From: Methylobacter sp. S3L5C
Lineage (GTDB): Bacteria > Pseudomonadota > Gammaproteobacteria > Methylococcales > Methylomonadaceae
DNA: 64,000 nucleotides
NCBI RefSeq assembly: GCF_022788635.1
Contig: NZ_CP076024.1
Coordinates: 2,914,001 to 2,978,000 of the forward strand
Direction: 5' to 3'
The notes under the pieces are model-generated. The model saw only the letters and a program-made list of their open reading frames with translations. It was not told where the DNA came from and searched no databases. The translations under genes and the position numbers were made by a program. This document shows positions 9,836-19,250 of this stretch, piece by piece. Every line of letters begins with the position of its first letter. Position 1 is the stretch's first letter.

Positions 9836-10690
9836 ATGAAACACTTAGTCTTTTTGCTCGTTGGGTTAATACTGCAACCCTCTCTATCCAGTGCTACTGA
9901 AGCAGGTGGTAGTAATTATTTACCGGGATTTTATGGCGATTTTGGGATGGCAGTTCTTCCAGATCAGGGAACCTATTTTAATAACTTTTTTGCTGCTTAT
10001 CAGGATACAAAGTCAGAAACTGGAACATTATTGGAAATGCCCGGTATTATTCATGTGACCGATCAAAAAGTACTGGGCGGCCAATTTATGGCCGGAATTT
10101 ATCCCGGATTGCTGGTAAGCAAGGATCACAGTGGTTCTAATAATTTTGATCGCGTCGGACTCGGTGATTTTTATTTTGTACCTGGCGGATTAAACTGGAA
10201 ATGGCATAATATTACGGCTTTGTTGTTTGAAGGGATTGTCGCACCGACCGGTCGGTATCAGAAAAATGATTTTAATACCGGTCGTAATTATTGGACATTC
10301 GACCACAATCTGATGCTCACTTGGGGACTTGCTGGAAATAACGAGATTTCAGTCGATATAGGCTATATGAACAACCTTATAAATCCCGCTACCGATTATA
10401 AAAGTGGCGATGAATTTCATTTTGATTATACGGTAGGACATTATCCTGTGAGTGCTTTAGGAATTGGTATAACGGGCTCCTATTATAAGCAAGTCACTAA
10501 GGACACAAGTTCGCAATCGCTTAGCGTTGCCGAGTCAGGGGAAGCATCCAGTATAGGTCCGGTCGTTATGTACACACCACACATTAATGGTCAGGATGTT
10601 ACCCTGTCATTAAAATGGCTACGAGAATTTAATGTGAAAGGTCGATCCCAGCAGGAATATATAGTTTGCCGAATCTTTACAACCTTTTGA
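9836..10690 (+). CDS. Outer-membrane beta-barrel protein, phenol-degradation MetA-type family
   Basis: The product is about 284 aa, with a signal peptide starting at MKHLVFLLVGLIL and probable cleavage after the SSA near residue 20. The mature part starts GGSNYLPGFYGDFGMAVLP and alternates aromatic and polar residues, as in the transporter-like barrel family first annotated in phenol meta-pathways. These proteins are thought to lie in the outer membrane, and substrates are mostly unproven. I chose the ATG at 9836 because the signal peptide begins there; an upstream in-frame ATG at 9791 would add 15 residues before it. No clear ribosome site is visible for either. The C-terminus ends in phenylalanine, as barrels do, but its last residues (CRIFTTF) look atypical and could reflect a late frameshift. 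Confidence 0.75.
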   Translation: MKHLVFLLVGLILQPSLSSATEAGGSNYLPGFYGDFGMAVLPDQGTYFNNFFAAYQDTKSETGTLLEMPGIIHVTDQKVLGGQFMAGIYPGLLVSKDHSGSNNFDRVGLGDFYFVPGGLNWKWHNITALLFEGIVAPTGRYQKNDFNTGRNYWTFDHNLMLTWGLAGNNEISVDIGYMNNLINPATDYKSGDEFHFDYTVGHYPVSALGIGITGSYYKQVTKDTSSQSLSVAESGEASSIGPVVMYTPHINGQDVTLSLKWLREFNVKGRSQQEYIVCRIFTTF

Positions 10691-11349
10691 AAAAAATGAT
10701 AACCGTAACAAACAGGGTTTACGAAAAAAAACGTTAGGAAGCTATCCAAGAATAAGAATCGTAGCGGGGGGATGCTATTTTGAGTGAGATTTTTTGGTGA
10801 TTTAAGGTAAGTGCTTGTTCTGTAAAATGAAAATGAGTGTAAGGCAGGGAAAAAATAGCTTTTCCGCAGCAGGTTTTCTATTCTAAGGCAGTCTCCTAGG
10901 CAGCTTAATTGCTACTGTTCGTATCTTTACTTGACTCAAGCAGTTTATCTAAAAGCACGACTACACTATTAAGATGCAAGGTTATATTGCTATATTTGCA
11001 GTTTATAACTATTTATTTTAAAATAATGTAGTGATTTTTATGCAAAATTTTATTTACAGACGTCTTAATCGTAATTTACATATGAAACTGTCTTTACTCT
11101 GGACTTACATTGTAACTAGGGGCTGTCCGAGAACTAACATGCCTGTCAGTGGCTATCAATATGTAGTGCTTTTAAATTGTATTAAGGCACTATATACAAC
11201 AGTAGGCGAATTAGTTAAACGTTAGTTATCGGACAGTCTCCAGTACTATCCAGCTCGACTAAAACTGGCAAAATTACATTTTTATTACACTACATTAATG
11301 ATAAGTACATTTATGTGTTCGTGTACCAAGTTCATATTACCAAATTCAT
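10691..11349. other. Intergenic region holding a MITE-like element
   Basis: These 660 bp between the barrel protein and the MASE1 kinase hold no convincing gene. A small open frame at 11031-11225 lies across the inverted-repeat element and has no ribosome site. The one clear structure is the inverted-repeat element at 11115-11244, described separately. Confidence 0.5.
11115..11244. mobile_element. MITE-like element with 24-bp imperfect terminal inverted repeats
   Basis: The left arm at 11115-11138 and the right arm at 11221-11244 are inverted copies with about four mismatches. They share the core CTGTCCGA followed by AACTAAC. The interior of roughly 80 bp has no gene. It contains a second, nested inverted repeat (AGTGCTTT against AAGGCACT around 11165-11191), so the whole unit could fold into one long hairpin. 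A GG-rich end followed by CTGTCC resembles termini of some IS5-family elements, and a non-autonomous derivative is plausible. I cannot identify a target duplication with certainty, and no transposase matching these ends is in the window. Confidence 0.55.
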
Positions 11350-14300
11350 ATGTCTAAAGATAACGATAAATCTGGTTTTTTATTGTCACCAGCAGCAACA
11401 TCGGGACTATCTTTGTCTTGGCTGTTACAAATTCTGGGCTTGACATTTGCTTACTTTATAACCGGAAAAATCGGTAGTTATCTGGCTATTCCACCAGGTT
11501 ATGCAACCGCTATCTGGCCACCTTCCGGCATTGCCTTGGCAAGTATTCTAATTTATGGAAACCGTATCTGGCCGGGTATATTCCTTGGTTCGTTTCTGAT
11601 TAATCTTTCAACCTCATTGCTTGCGAATATCCCCACAGAAAATTTTTATTCAGTTGTTATTACCCTAGCAATTGCTTGTGGATCAAGTTTACAAGCTCTC
11701 GTTGGCGCTTATTTACTTAAACGCTTTGCCGGTTTTCCGAATTTGCTTAATAGTGAGAAACAAGTGTTTTTGTTCTTGCTCTTTGGCGGCATTTTTAGTG
11801 CCCTGATTAATTCAACTATCGCCGTTTCGACCTTGGTCGCCATCGGACGAATTCAGGTAGAAAATTTCCTGATCAATTGGGGAACCTGGTGGATGGGCGA
11901 TGTGTTAGGTATATTTATTTTTACCCCGCTGATGATTTTCTGGTTTCAGCAGCCAAGTGAAAGCTTGCGTAATAGGCGCTATGTAATAACCCTACCTATT
12001 ATCACGATGTTTATACTCACAACGACAGCTGTTTTTTATGAGTCGCAAAATGACAGTAAGCGATTAAAACTTGATTTTAATCGACGTGCTTTGGAGTTAG
12101 CACTAGTCTTTAAAAATTCGGTTTCTAGCCATATGAACGTACTGCATTCTCTCGGAGGTTTCTACGCAGCTTCAGCAACGATTAATCGACAAGCGTTTAA
12201 AGTCTTCGTGACTCAGTCACTAGAAGATTTTCAAGGCATACAGGCGCTGGAATGGAGCCCTGTTATTCTGGCCTCTGAACGGGATGAGTTTGAAAAAAGC
12301 GTAAGGCAGGATGGCTACGAAAACTTCCAGATTACGGAGCGGGACGTTAATGAAAAAATGGTGCGTGCTGGGAATCGATCTCGATATATCCCCATTACGT
12401 TTCTTGAGCCTTACCAAGGCAATGAAAGCGCCTTGGGGTACGACTTCAATTCCAGTCAAGAACGACAAGAAGCGCTTGATAGGGCAAGGGATACGGGAGA
12501 TTTGGCTATTACTAGCAGGGTTAACTTGGTTCAGGATAAAAGCAAACAACATGGACTGGTTGCGTATAGACCCATTTACCGTAAAGGCCTGCCACACCAA
12601 ACGTTGGAAGATCGACGTAACAATATTACCGGTTATGTCGTTGGCATTTTCAGGGTCGTAGACATTATTACGGCTGCACTTAAAAATGTGAATACAGACG
12701 AGCTCTCCTTTCGGCTTATTGATGAGAGTGCACCGGTAACCGAGCAGTTGTTGTTTCCGGGTGGTCAGAGCGAAATGCCGCTTCTTGTTCAGCAAGAATC
12801 AGGCGTGTTCGGAAGGCATGTTTCGTTAGTGAAAACGTTAGTTCTGCCAGTCGGGGGACGCTCATGGCGGATTGAGATTACTCCCACCCAGGATTATTTT
12901 GCTCATCATCGCTTTGGCAATCAATGGTTTATTTTATTGGCAGGACTGATACTGACCAGTTTAGTCGGCGCATTTGCTATGGTGTCCTCGGGCCGTGGTT
13001 ATCTGCTTCGGAAGTTGGTGGAAGAGCGCACATTGGAGCTCTCGCAAAGCGAGCAGCGTTTTCGTCTCGTTGCCGATGCGGCACCCGTACTAATTTGGTT
13101 GGCGGGTACAGACAAGCTCTATTTCTGGTTCAATCAAATCTGGCTGGACTTTACCGGTCGATCGATGGAGCAAGAAACCGGCAACGGTTGGTCTGATGGG
13201 GTGCATCCCGATGATTTACTGTATTGTCTGGCTATTTATATCAACCATTTTGACAAACGTGAACCTTTTCACATGGAATACCGACTGAAGCGTAACGATG
13301 GCGAATATCGATGGTTAGATGACCACGGGGTGCCCCGCTTCGATACTAATGGCGTTTTTACAGGTTACATTGGCTCCTGTGTTGATATTACTGAAATACG
13401 TCAGATACAAAACGAGTTACAGGCAAGTCATGACCAGTTCACCGCGTTATCCCGGCAAGTTCCGGGGATGGTTTACCAATTCAGGCTTTTTCCGGATGGG
13501 CATTGTAGTTTTCCGTTTGCCAGTGACAATATTAAGGATATTTATGAACTCACCCCGGAACAAGTTAGTGTCGATGCCGCACAGGTATTTACGATTTTTC
13601 ATCCGGACGACTATGATCTGATCGTCTCTAATTTTAAGTCGTCAGCTGACACCTTGCTACCTTGGCAGATGGAATACCGGGTTAATCTACCGGTGAAAGG
13701 TTTGCGCTGGCTGTCCAGCATGGCTCAGCCAGAACTGCTGAACGATGGGAGTGTTCTCTGGCACGGGTTTATAACCGATATCACCGAGCAAATTGTTATC
13801 CGAAATGAGGCTAACAAAACCAAAGAAGCGCTGGAGAGTGTGCTTTCTGCGGCAACCAATATCAGCATTACCTCTACGGATACGCAGGGTGTATTCACAA
13901 CCTTTAATCGTGGTGCCGAGCTTATGCTGGGTTATAGCTCCGAAGAAATAGTTGGCATTCGTACCCCCGCTATCATCCATGATCAGCAAGAAGTTTCACA
14001 GCGTGGGCAAGAGTTGACGCTTGAGTTGGGGAGGCCCGTTTCCGGGTTTGAGGTTTTTGTTAAAAAAACTGATCAAGCAGGGTACGAAAAACGGGAATGG
14101 ACTTATATTCGTAAAGATCAATCAACCTTAACCGTTTCACTTGCTGTGACTACTATTCAGGATCAGAATGGCGAGATTACCGGTTATCTGGGTATTGCCG
14201 AAGATATTACCGAACGTAAGGAAAATGAAGTAGTGGCCTTATTGGCTAAAGAACGGGCGGAAGCATTAGCCCAGTCCAAGTCGGAATTTCTCGCCAACAT

Positions 14301-16035
14301 GTCGCACGAGATAAGGACCCCGATGAATTCAATCATCGGACTATCTTATCTGGCACTGGACAAAGACATACCTGATGATGTACGGGATTATCTGAAAAAA
14401 ATTAACAATTCCGCCAATAGTCTGTTGAGCATACTTAATGACATCCTTGATTTCTCCAAACTTGAAGCTGAGCGTTTAACTATTAATCAAAAGGCTTTCA
14501 TTCTTGATGAGGCGATTGATAATCTTGGTAATCTGTTTGCGATTAGTGCGGAGGAAAAGGGTATCGACTTCAATATAACTGTTGCGTCCGATGTTCCTCA
14601 TAACTTGATCGGCGACACGTTTAGATTACAACAAATTTTAATCAATTTGCTGAGTAACGCAATCAAGTTTACCAATCATGGCATAGTGACACTTGCTATT
14701 ACGCTACGACAAATTGATCAGTCGCAAGCCCGGTTGTTATTTTGTGTCACGGATACCGGTATCGGTATGTCAAGTAATGACTATGATAAACTATTTAAAC
14801 CATTCAGTCAGGTGGATAGTACGATCACCCGGCGCTTTGGCGGCACCGGTCTCGGACTGGCAATTAGTCATAACCTGTTGCAGTTGATGGGGGGCGAATT
14901 TTTAGTAACAAGTATACCCGGACAAGGTTCTACCTTCAGTTTCGAACTTGTTCTAGGGGTACCGGTTACTTCCGGTGAGCACAACTCGAAAAAACATGTC
15001 TTGGAACTTGCAGATTTAAACCGATTACTTGTCGGTACACGAATTCTGGTAGCGGAAGATGACATCATCAATCAACAGGTTATACAGGAATTTTTGGCTT
15101 TGTCGGGTATTACCGTAGAGATGGCCAATAATGGTCAAGAGGCACTGTTATTATTGGAAACTGAGGAGTTTGATGCGGTTTTGATGGATATTCATATGCC
15201 GGTAATAGATGGCTTTGAGGCAACGAAGCTGATCCGCAGCCAAACACGGTTTGCAAGGCTACCGATTATCGCGTTGACGGCTGGAGTCACCAAAAAGGAA
15301 CAGGAACAATGTTTAGTTGCAGGTATGAACGATTTTATTGGCAAACCTATTAATCCCGAAAAACTGATGTCGACGCTGGTGCAATGTCTAAAGCTTGACG
15401 AGCTGATTGCCCTAGACATAGACATTGCAGAAGAAAGCTTACAGAATCTGTTAAATATTAATGACTTGCCTGTTTTTGATTGGCGCAATTTATTATTGAT
15501 GCTGAATAACGATCAAGAGCATTTAACGCGATTGTTACTTGCTTTCATGGAAAACATGAAAGATATGCCTGACGAAATTGAGATTATGATTTCTATCGGA
15601 GATTTTATCTCCGCCGGGCAATTACTACACAAGATTAAAGGGACATCCGGCAACATTGGTGCCATGCGACTGCATAAGGCTTCTGAAGCACTGGAAACTG
15701 AACTAAAAGAAGAATTGTCAGTAGCTGTGTTCAATACTTTTAAGGAGGTATTCAACCAGACAATGTTTGTTATCGCAACACAGCATCTGCCTGAAGAGTC
15801 ACTTCCGTCTATCGGCGGTAATATTGAAATGCTAAAGCATGCCGCTGCCGAACTTGATGACCTACTTAAAGAAAATAATTTTATTTCTGATGCCTTGCTG
15901 AATTCACTTAAGCCTTATCTGGCCATTGATCAACTTGACTTGTTTAGCCAACTAGCCAAACGGATCAATGCGTTTTTATATGATGAAGCACGTGATATTC
16001 TGCGACAACTGGTAGAGCTCCCCGATAATAAATAA
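11350..16035 (+). CDS. MASE1-CHASE-PAS hybrid histidine kinase with REC and Hpt domains
   Basis: Very large (1561 aa) membrane kinase. The N-terminus (about 20-300) is a multi-helix MASE1-type sensor with the GYATAIWPPSGIALA signature. A CHASE-like extracytoplasmic domain (about 255-450) and a further helix near 525-545 follow. Three PAS domains (about 570-690, 695-820, 830-960), HisKA (H986 in ANMSHEIRTPMN), HATPase (DTGIGMS, GTGLGLAI), REC (about 1233-1355; D1280 in LMDIHMP) and a C-terminal Hpt domain (H1427 in HKIKGTSGN) complete it. This is a full His-Asp-His relay in one chain, so an unlinked response regulator should receive the phosphate. A proline-rich or toxic-stress ligand cannot be inferred. 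The gene stands alone, behind a MITE-like element. Confidence 0.93.
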   Translation: MSKDNDKSGFLLSPAATSGLSLSWLLQILGLTFAYFITGKIGSYLAIPPGYATAIWPPSGIALASILIYGNRIWPGIFLGSFLINLSTSLLANIPTENFYSVVITLAIACGSSLQALVGAYLLKRFAGFPNLLNSEKQVFLFLLFGGIFSALINSTIAVSTLVAIGRIQVENFLINWGTWWMGDVLGIFIFTPLMIFWFQQPSESLRNRRYVITLPIITMFILTTTAVFYESQNDSKRLKLDFNRRALELALVFKNSVSSHMNVLHSLGGFYAASATINRQAFKVFVTQSLEDFQGIQALEWSPVILASERDEFEKSVRQDGYENFQITERDVNEKMVRAGNRSRYIPITFLEPYQGNESALGYDFNSSQERQEALDRARDTGDLAITSRVNLVQDKSKQHGLVAYRPIYRKGLPHQTLEDRRNNITGYVVGIFRVVDIITAALKNVNTDELSFRLIDESAPVTEQLLFPGGQSEMPLLVQQESGVFGRHVSLVKTLVLPVGGRSWRIEITPTQDYFAHHRFGNQWFILLAGLILTSLVGAFAMVSSGRGYLLRKLVEERTLELSQSEQRFRLVADAAPVLIWLAGTDKLYFWFNQIWLDFTGRSMEQETGNGWSDGVHPDDLLYCLAIYINHFDKREPFHMEYRLKRNDGEYRWLDDHGVPRFDTNGVFTGYIGSCVDITEIRQIQNELQASHDQFTALSRQVPGMVYQFRLFPDGHCSFPFASDNIKDIYELTPEQVSVDAAQVFTIFHPDDYDLIVSNFKSSADTLLPWQMEYRVNLPVKGLRWLSSMAQPELLNDGSVLWHGFITDITEQIVIRNEANKTKEALESVLSAATNISITSTDTQGVFTTFNRGAELMLGYSSEEIVGIRTPAIIHDQQEVSQRGQELTLELGRPVSGFEVFVKKTDQAGYEKREWTYIRKDQSTLTVSLAVTTIQDQNGEITGYLGIAEDITERKENEVVALLAKERAEALAQSKSEFLANMSHEIRTPMNSIIGLSYLALDKDIPDDVRDYLKKINNSANSLLSILNDILDFSKLEAERLTINQKAFILDEAIDNLGNLFAISAEEKGIDFNITVASDVPHNLIGDTFRLQQILINLLSNAIKFTNHGIVTLAITLRQIDQSQARLLFCVTDTGIGMSSNDYDKLFKPFSQVDSTITRRFGGTGLGLAISHNLLQLMGGEFLVTSIPGQGSTFSFELVLGVPVTSGEHNSKKHVLELADLNRLLVGTRILVAEDDIINQQVIQEFLALSGITVEMANNGQEALLLLETEEFDAVLMDIHMPVIDGFEATKLIRSQTRFARLPIIALTAGVTKKEQEQCLVAGMNDFIGKPINPEKLMSTLVQCLKLDELIALDIDIAEESLQNLLNINDLPVFDWRNLLLMLNNDQEHLTRLLLAFMENMKDMPDEIEIMISIGDFISAGQLLHKIKGTSGNIGAMRLHKASEALETELKEELSVAVFNTFKEVFNQTMFVIATQHLPEESLPSIGGNIEMLKHAAAELDDLLKENNFISDALLNSLKPYLAIDQLDLFSQLAKRINAFLYDEARDILRQLVELPDNK

Positions 16036-16303
16036 ATCCGGCAGCATTGTTTGATGCAGAGTTGTTGGACAGTGTTCACTATAAGGCGACGCATTCAAGC
16101 GGGTAGAAGGGCTTTCTTTTGGAAATTAGTCTCTACGTGGCTTCTCTGGGGGAGCATGCATCTAAAGTAAGCGATTAGACATTGCACATTATTTGCACTT
16201 TTTTTTCAAACTGTTTGCATTTTTCATGGTTAAAGTAGCAACCAAGAGCAGGAAGTCGCTGTTCTTTGAATTTAGCCCATCCCAGTCATCATAGGAATTA
16301 ACC

Positions 16304-16798
16304 ATGAAACATACAATGAGAATTACCCTAATGGCACTTGCCATATCAGTTTTATTATCAGGTACGAACGTACTGGCTGAAACAGTAAATGCTGCCAGTA
16401 TTGACACCTTAAAACCTGTGAGTGAAGAAGCCAAAAAGTGTGACCACTTGGACAGACGAGATCGGCAGCAGGCAGAACTTAAATCAGCTCTAAAACTCAG
16501 TGCAGGTCAAGAATCTGCCTGGAATGAATGGGTTGGCAAGATCAATGAGGGTCGTAAGGATCGCGATGAGAAGCGAAAAAATGAGGAATCGTTGACCGGT
16601 TTATCTGCACCTGATCGAATGGAAAAGAAACTGGCTTTTGCCAAAGAGCATATTGCCCGGGAGGAATTGCGTTTGGCAGCCACGAAGATTTTTTATATCT
16701 CACTGTCACCCGAGCAGCGTTTGACTTTTGATAAAGGTTTTGATGTCAAAAAGCATCACAGTCATTTGGGCAAGCACGGAAAATACTGGAGTAAATAA
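16304..16798 (+). CDS. Spy/CpxP-like periplasmic protein (LTXXQ family)
   Basis: Short secreted protein of 164 aa. A typical signal peptide covers about residues 1-25 (hydrophobic core LMALAISVLLSG, cleavage after VLA). The mature part is highly charged and helical. It has the paired motifs of the Spy/CpxP family: LSAGQESAW near residue 64 and LSPEQRLTFD near 143. Members are periplasmic chaperones or envelope-stress sensors, sometimes metal-responsive. An AGGA sequence lies about 7 nt upstream of the ATG at 16304. It is a single-gene unit; the closest neighbours give no firm functional link. Confidence 0.75.
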   Translation: MKHTMRITLMALAISVLLSGTNVLAETVNAASIDTLKPVSEEAKKCDHLDRRDRQQAELKSALKLSAGQESAWNEWVGKINEGRKDRDEKRKNEESLTGLSAPDRMEKKLAFAKEHIAREELRLAATKIFYISLSPEQRLTFDKGFDVKKHHSHLGKHGKYWSK

Positions 16799-17106
16799 GA
16801 GTTTTGTGAGGTGGACGATTTAAGTGCAGTGCTGATTTAGCGATTTATTGGCTAAGCCATCCAACTTTGATTTAACAGGAGTTATCGTTATCGCTTTTTT
16901 GCGCAATAAAAAGCCATAAGTGTGTAACGATACCCAACAATGTTTTTGGGGTAGAGGGTCAGTGGCAGGAAAAAAAGCTTGGATAATTAATCATAAGTAA
17001 ACCCCCAGCTCTGCTGAGGGACTCATAAAGTTTGACAATTACGGGAATCATCGAGAGTCTCCCTATCTGTGAACCGCCTAAAGTTCAAAAGATAAGGAAA
17101 CAAACG

Positions 17107-17535
17107 ATGAATTCACCAGAGAGTTTAAGTCATACAAAATGGGAATGTAAATACCATATAATCTGGATTCCAAAGTATAGAAAAAAAAGCCTTTATAAGG
17201 AGTTGAGGCAATATCTGGGATCAATACTAAAAGATTTAGCCTTACAAAAGGAATGCAAGATTGAGGAAGGACATTTGATGTCAGATCATGTCCATATTCT
17301 AATCTCAATTACAGCCAAATATTCAGTATCACAGGTTGTTGGCTTTATTAAGGGTAAAAGCGCTATATCCATTGCACGAACTTTTATGGGGCGAAGAAAG
17401 AATTTCACCGGACAAAGTTTTTGGGCAAGAGGATATTATGTTTCAACAGTGGGCAGGGATGAAGTCACTGTACGAAACTATATCAGGCATCAAGAAGAAG
17501 AGTATAAACGAATAGAACAACTCGATTTATTTTAA
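17107..17535 (+). CDS. tnpA: IS200/IS605 family Y1 transposase TnpA
   Basis: A 142-aa single-strand transposase of the HUH type. The HUH motif is HVHIL at about residue 62. The catalytic tyrosine is in VRNYIRHQEEE near residue 128, followed by the family's acidic, helical tail ending EQLDLF. Start at ATG 17107, preceded by AAGGA at a suitable distance; an upstream in-frame extension to 17032 carries no family similarity. Length and motifs look intact, so the element may still be active. No accompanying TnpB gene is present. Confidence 0.92.
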   Translation: MNSPESLSHTKWECKYHIIWIPKYRKKSLYKELRQYLGSILKDLALQKECKIEEGHLMSDHVHILISITAKYSVSQVVGFIKGKSAISIARTFMGRRKNFTGQSFWARGYYVSTVGRDEVTVRNYIRHQEEEYKRIEQLDLF

Positions 17536-17596
17536 GGCATTGTCACCTTTAGGTGGCATAATTATTAATCCGCTTTGAGCGGTTCACATTTTCAAG

Positions 17597-17620
17597 CCTC
17601 CGGCTTTGCCGGAGGTTTTT
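17597..17620 (+). terminator. Hairpin with T-tract at right end of the IS200-type element
   Basis: Perfect 8-bp GC-rich stem CCTCCGGC / GCCGGAGG with a TTT loop, followed by five T. It can end transcription of tnpA and is probably also part of the element's right terminus. The fetB gene converges from the other side. Confidence 0.8.
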
Positions 17621-17646
17621 GACTGAATCAATAAGCCAGCGTTAAG

Positions 17647-18438
17647 TTAAGGCTTGTTAACAACTTCATCTTTTAATACATCAAATGCGTTAAAGGCAAT
17701 AGCTAGACTGAACTTCAAGTTAATAATACAGGCGATAGTCGTGCTGGTGAAAATGCAGACCATAATGGCAATTTGATATTTCACTGCCAGCCACGGTTCA
17801 CTGCCACCCAGAATTTGTCCGGTCATCATACCTGGTAGAGATACCAATCCCATGGTCGCCATGCTGGCGATAGTTGGATTAATTGCCGCTTTGATGGCAT
17901 CCCGAAAATATGGACGCACGGCTTCCCAACGTGTTGCCCCCAGCATTAAAAAAGTTGCATATTCGTTCTCGTTCTTGCGAAGAGCAGAATAAAAGCGTTC
18001 CAACGCAATGACGTTGCCTTGCAGACAGTTGCCGAGAATCATCCCAGCCAACGGCACGATATAACGGGCATCATAAAAGTGTGTTGGTTGGATGACCAAA
18101 ATCACCAGATAGGCAGTTGAGAATAGTATGCTGGAGGCAATAGCGGTAAAAGTAGCGAGAGCAAAATAGCGTGCTTTAAGTCCGGCTCGCTTTAGAATGC
18201 TTAAATCAGCGACTATTAACATCACCAATATCCATAAGCCGTTCAACCAGGGATTATTAAGTGTAAATAGTGTTTTTAGATAAACTCCAACCAGCATTAA
18301 CTGAATGCTCATACGCAGGATACTGATGCCAATATCCCTACTTAAGTGCAGACCGATGAGCCAAAGCAATACCCAAGGAAGTAAGCAGAGACCATAGAGT
18401 AGCACCATCTGAGGCAGGGCAATATCAAGTGTTTCCAT
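17647..18438 (-). CDS. fetB: ABC metal exporter permease, FetB family
   Basis: This polytopic inner-membrane protein has 263 aa and about seven hydrophobic segments. It carries the family's conserved blocks: PLAGMILGNCLQG (about 127-140), LGATRWEAVRPY (about 167-178) and MATMGLVSLPGMMTGQILGG (about 194-212). It pairs with the ATPase FetA, whose gene overlaps its start by 14 nt. In E. coli FetAB exports iron and protects against oxidative stress. The same role is inferred here from family membership and the pair arrangement. Confidence 0.9.
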   Translation of the reverse strand: METLDIALPQMVLLYGLCLLPWVLLWLIGLHLSRDIGISILRMSIQLMLVGVYLKTLFTLNNPWLNGLWILVMLIVADLSILKRAGLKARYFALATFTAIASSILFSTAYLVILVIQPTHFYDARYIVPLAGMILGNCLQGNVIALERFYSALRKNENEYATFLMLGATRWEAVRPYFRDAIKAAINPTIASMATMGLVSLPGMMTGQILGGSEPWLAVKYQIAIMVCIFTSTTIACIINLKFSLAIAFNAFDVLKDEVVNKP

Positions 18439-19087
18439 GCCGCTTTATCCCGGTCAATTGACCTGCGTCAAGTTCAAAAATAATACCACAGCGTTCCAGC
18501 CATTCAGGGTCGTGAGCTACTGAAAGAACTGTCAGCTGAGGATCCGAGAAAACATCGAATACGGCTTGTTTACTTTGGGCATCTAATGCGCTGGTTACTT
18601 CGTCCAGTAGATACAAGGTTTTTCCAAGTAACAGACCACGTGCCAGAGCAATACGTTGTTTTTCTCCGCCGGAAATACGGTTGCTTTGCCGGTTTAAAAT
18701 ATCCGGAGGCAGTTGTAGCCGATGTAATACCTCAATCAGTTGCTGGTCATCAGGTCTATGGTCGCGATGCGCTTTAAACTGAAAAGGTAATAACAGCGCT
18801 TCTCGCACACTTTCTGCGCCTAGTACCGGTTCTTGCCCAATGTAAGCGGTACAGTTTCTAATGGTTTGAATAGATGCCGGAGTTAACGGTTTTTCTTGAA
18901 AGTAAACGTTGCCAGATTTTAGCGGGTGCAGTCCCAACAAGGTTCTCAGTACACTGCTCTTACCTGAGCCGGATTTACCATATAACACCGCTTTTTCTCC
19001 CTGAAAAAGAGCAAAACTGATATTGGCTAGAATGACTTTTTCGTGGGCAGTGACCGATACTTGATCGAAGCGGATGATAGGAGGCAT
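18425..19087 (-). CDS. fetA: ABC metal exporter ATP-binding protein, FetA family
   Basis: A 220-aa ATPase with Walker A GKSGSGKSS (37-45), the ABC signature SGGEKQRIALARG (139-151) and Walker B LYLLDEVTSALD (158-169). All key residues are present. It is the first gene of a two-gene unit with fetB, overlapping it by 14 nt. It lies 163 bp downstream of the molybdoenzyme operon on the same strand, but a strong hairpin separates them, so it probably has its own promoter in 19088-19195. Confidence 0.9.
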   Translation of the reverse strand: MPPIIRFDQVSVTAHEKVILANISFALFQGEKAVLYGKSGSGKSSVLRTLLGLHPLKSGNVYFQEKPLTPASIQTIRNCTAYIGQEPVLGAESVREALLLPFQFKAHRDHRPDDQQLIEVLHRLQLPPDILNRQSNRISGGEKQRIALARGLLLGKTLYLLDEVTSALDAQSKQAVFDVFSDPQLTVLSVAHDPEWLERCGIIFELDAGQLTGIKRHGNT

Positions 19088-19195
19088 TAAGTGATTATTC
19101 TATAGATTTTCAAATAAATAATTTCGATGCTAACAGACACCATTTCTTCGAGATTATTCGAATAAAAAATAATTTATTTTAACGCGGGATTGAGT

Positions 19196-19231
19196 CAGGC
19201 GATAAGCTTTAACAAAAGAGCTTATCGCCTG
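19196..19231. terminator. Perfect 13-bp hairpin between iorB and fetA
   Basis: CAGGCGATAAGCT (19196-19208) pairs perfectly with AGCTTATCGCCTG (19219-19231) across a 10-nt loop. It lies 20 bp past the stop of the molybdoenzyme large subunit on the minus strand. No T-tract follows in the minus direction, so it may act as an mRNA-stabilising or weak terminator structure rather than a classical terminator. Confidence 0.55.
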
Positions 19232-19250
19232 TTTGACCTTGAAAAAATAA

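Larger units (their letters stand above)
17002..17620 (+). mobile_element. IS200/IS605-type insertion sequence (single tnpA)
   Basis: The element consists of one Y1 transposase gene flanked by subterminal hairpins and has no inverted terminal repeats, as in this family. On the left, CCCCCAGC (17002-17009) pairs with GCTGAGGG (17013-17020) with one mismatch. On the right are three hairpins: CACC-TTTA-GGTG (17544-17555), CCGC-TTTGA-GCGG (17570-17582) and an 8-bp stem at 17597-17615. The exact cleavage sites cannot be fixed from one copy, so the ends given are approximate. Confidence 0.7.

Noticed and set aside
11031-11225. 64-codon plus-strand frame across the MITE-like element
   Set aside because: It runs through the inverted repeat and has no ribosome site.
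12220-12795. Minus-strand 191-codon frame inside the MASE1 kinase
   Set aside because: Antisense to the CHASE region, no ribosome site and no domain.
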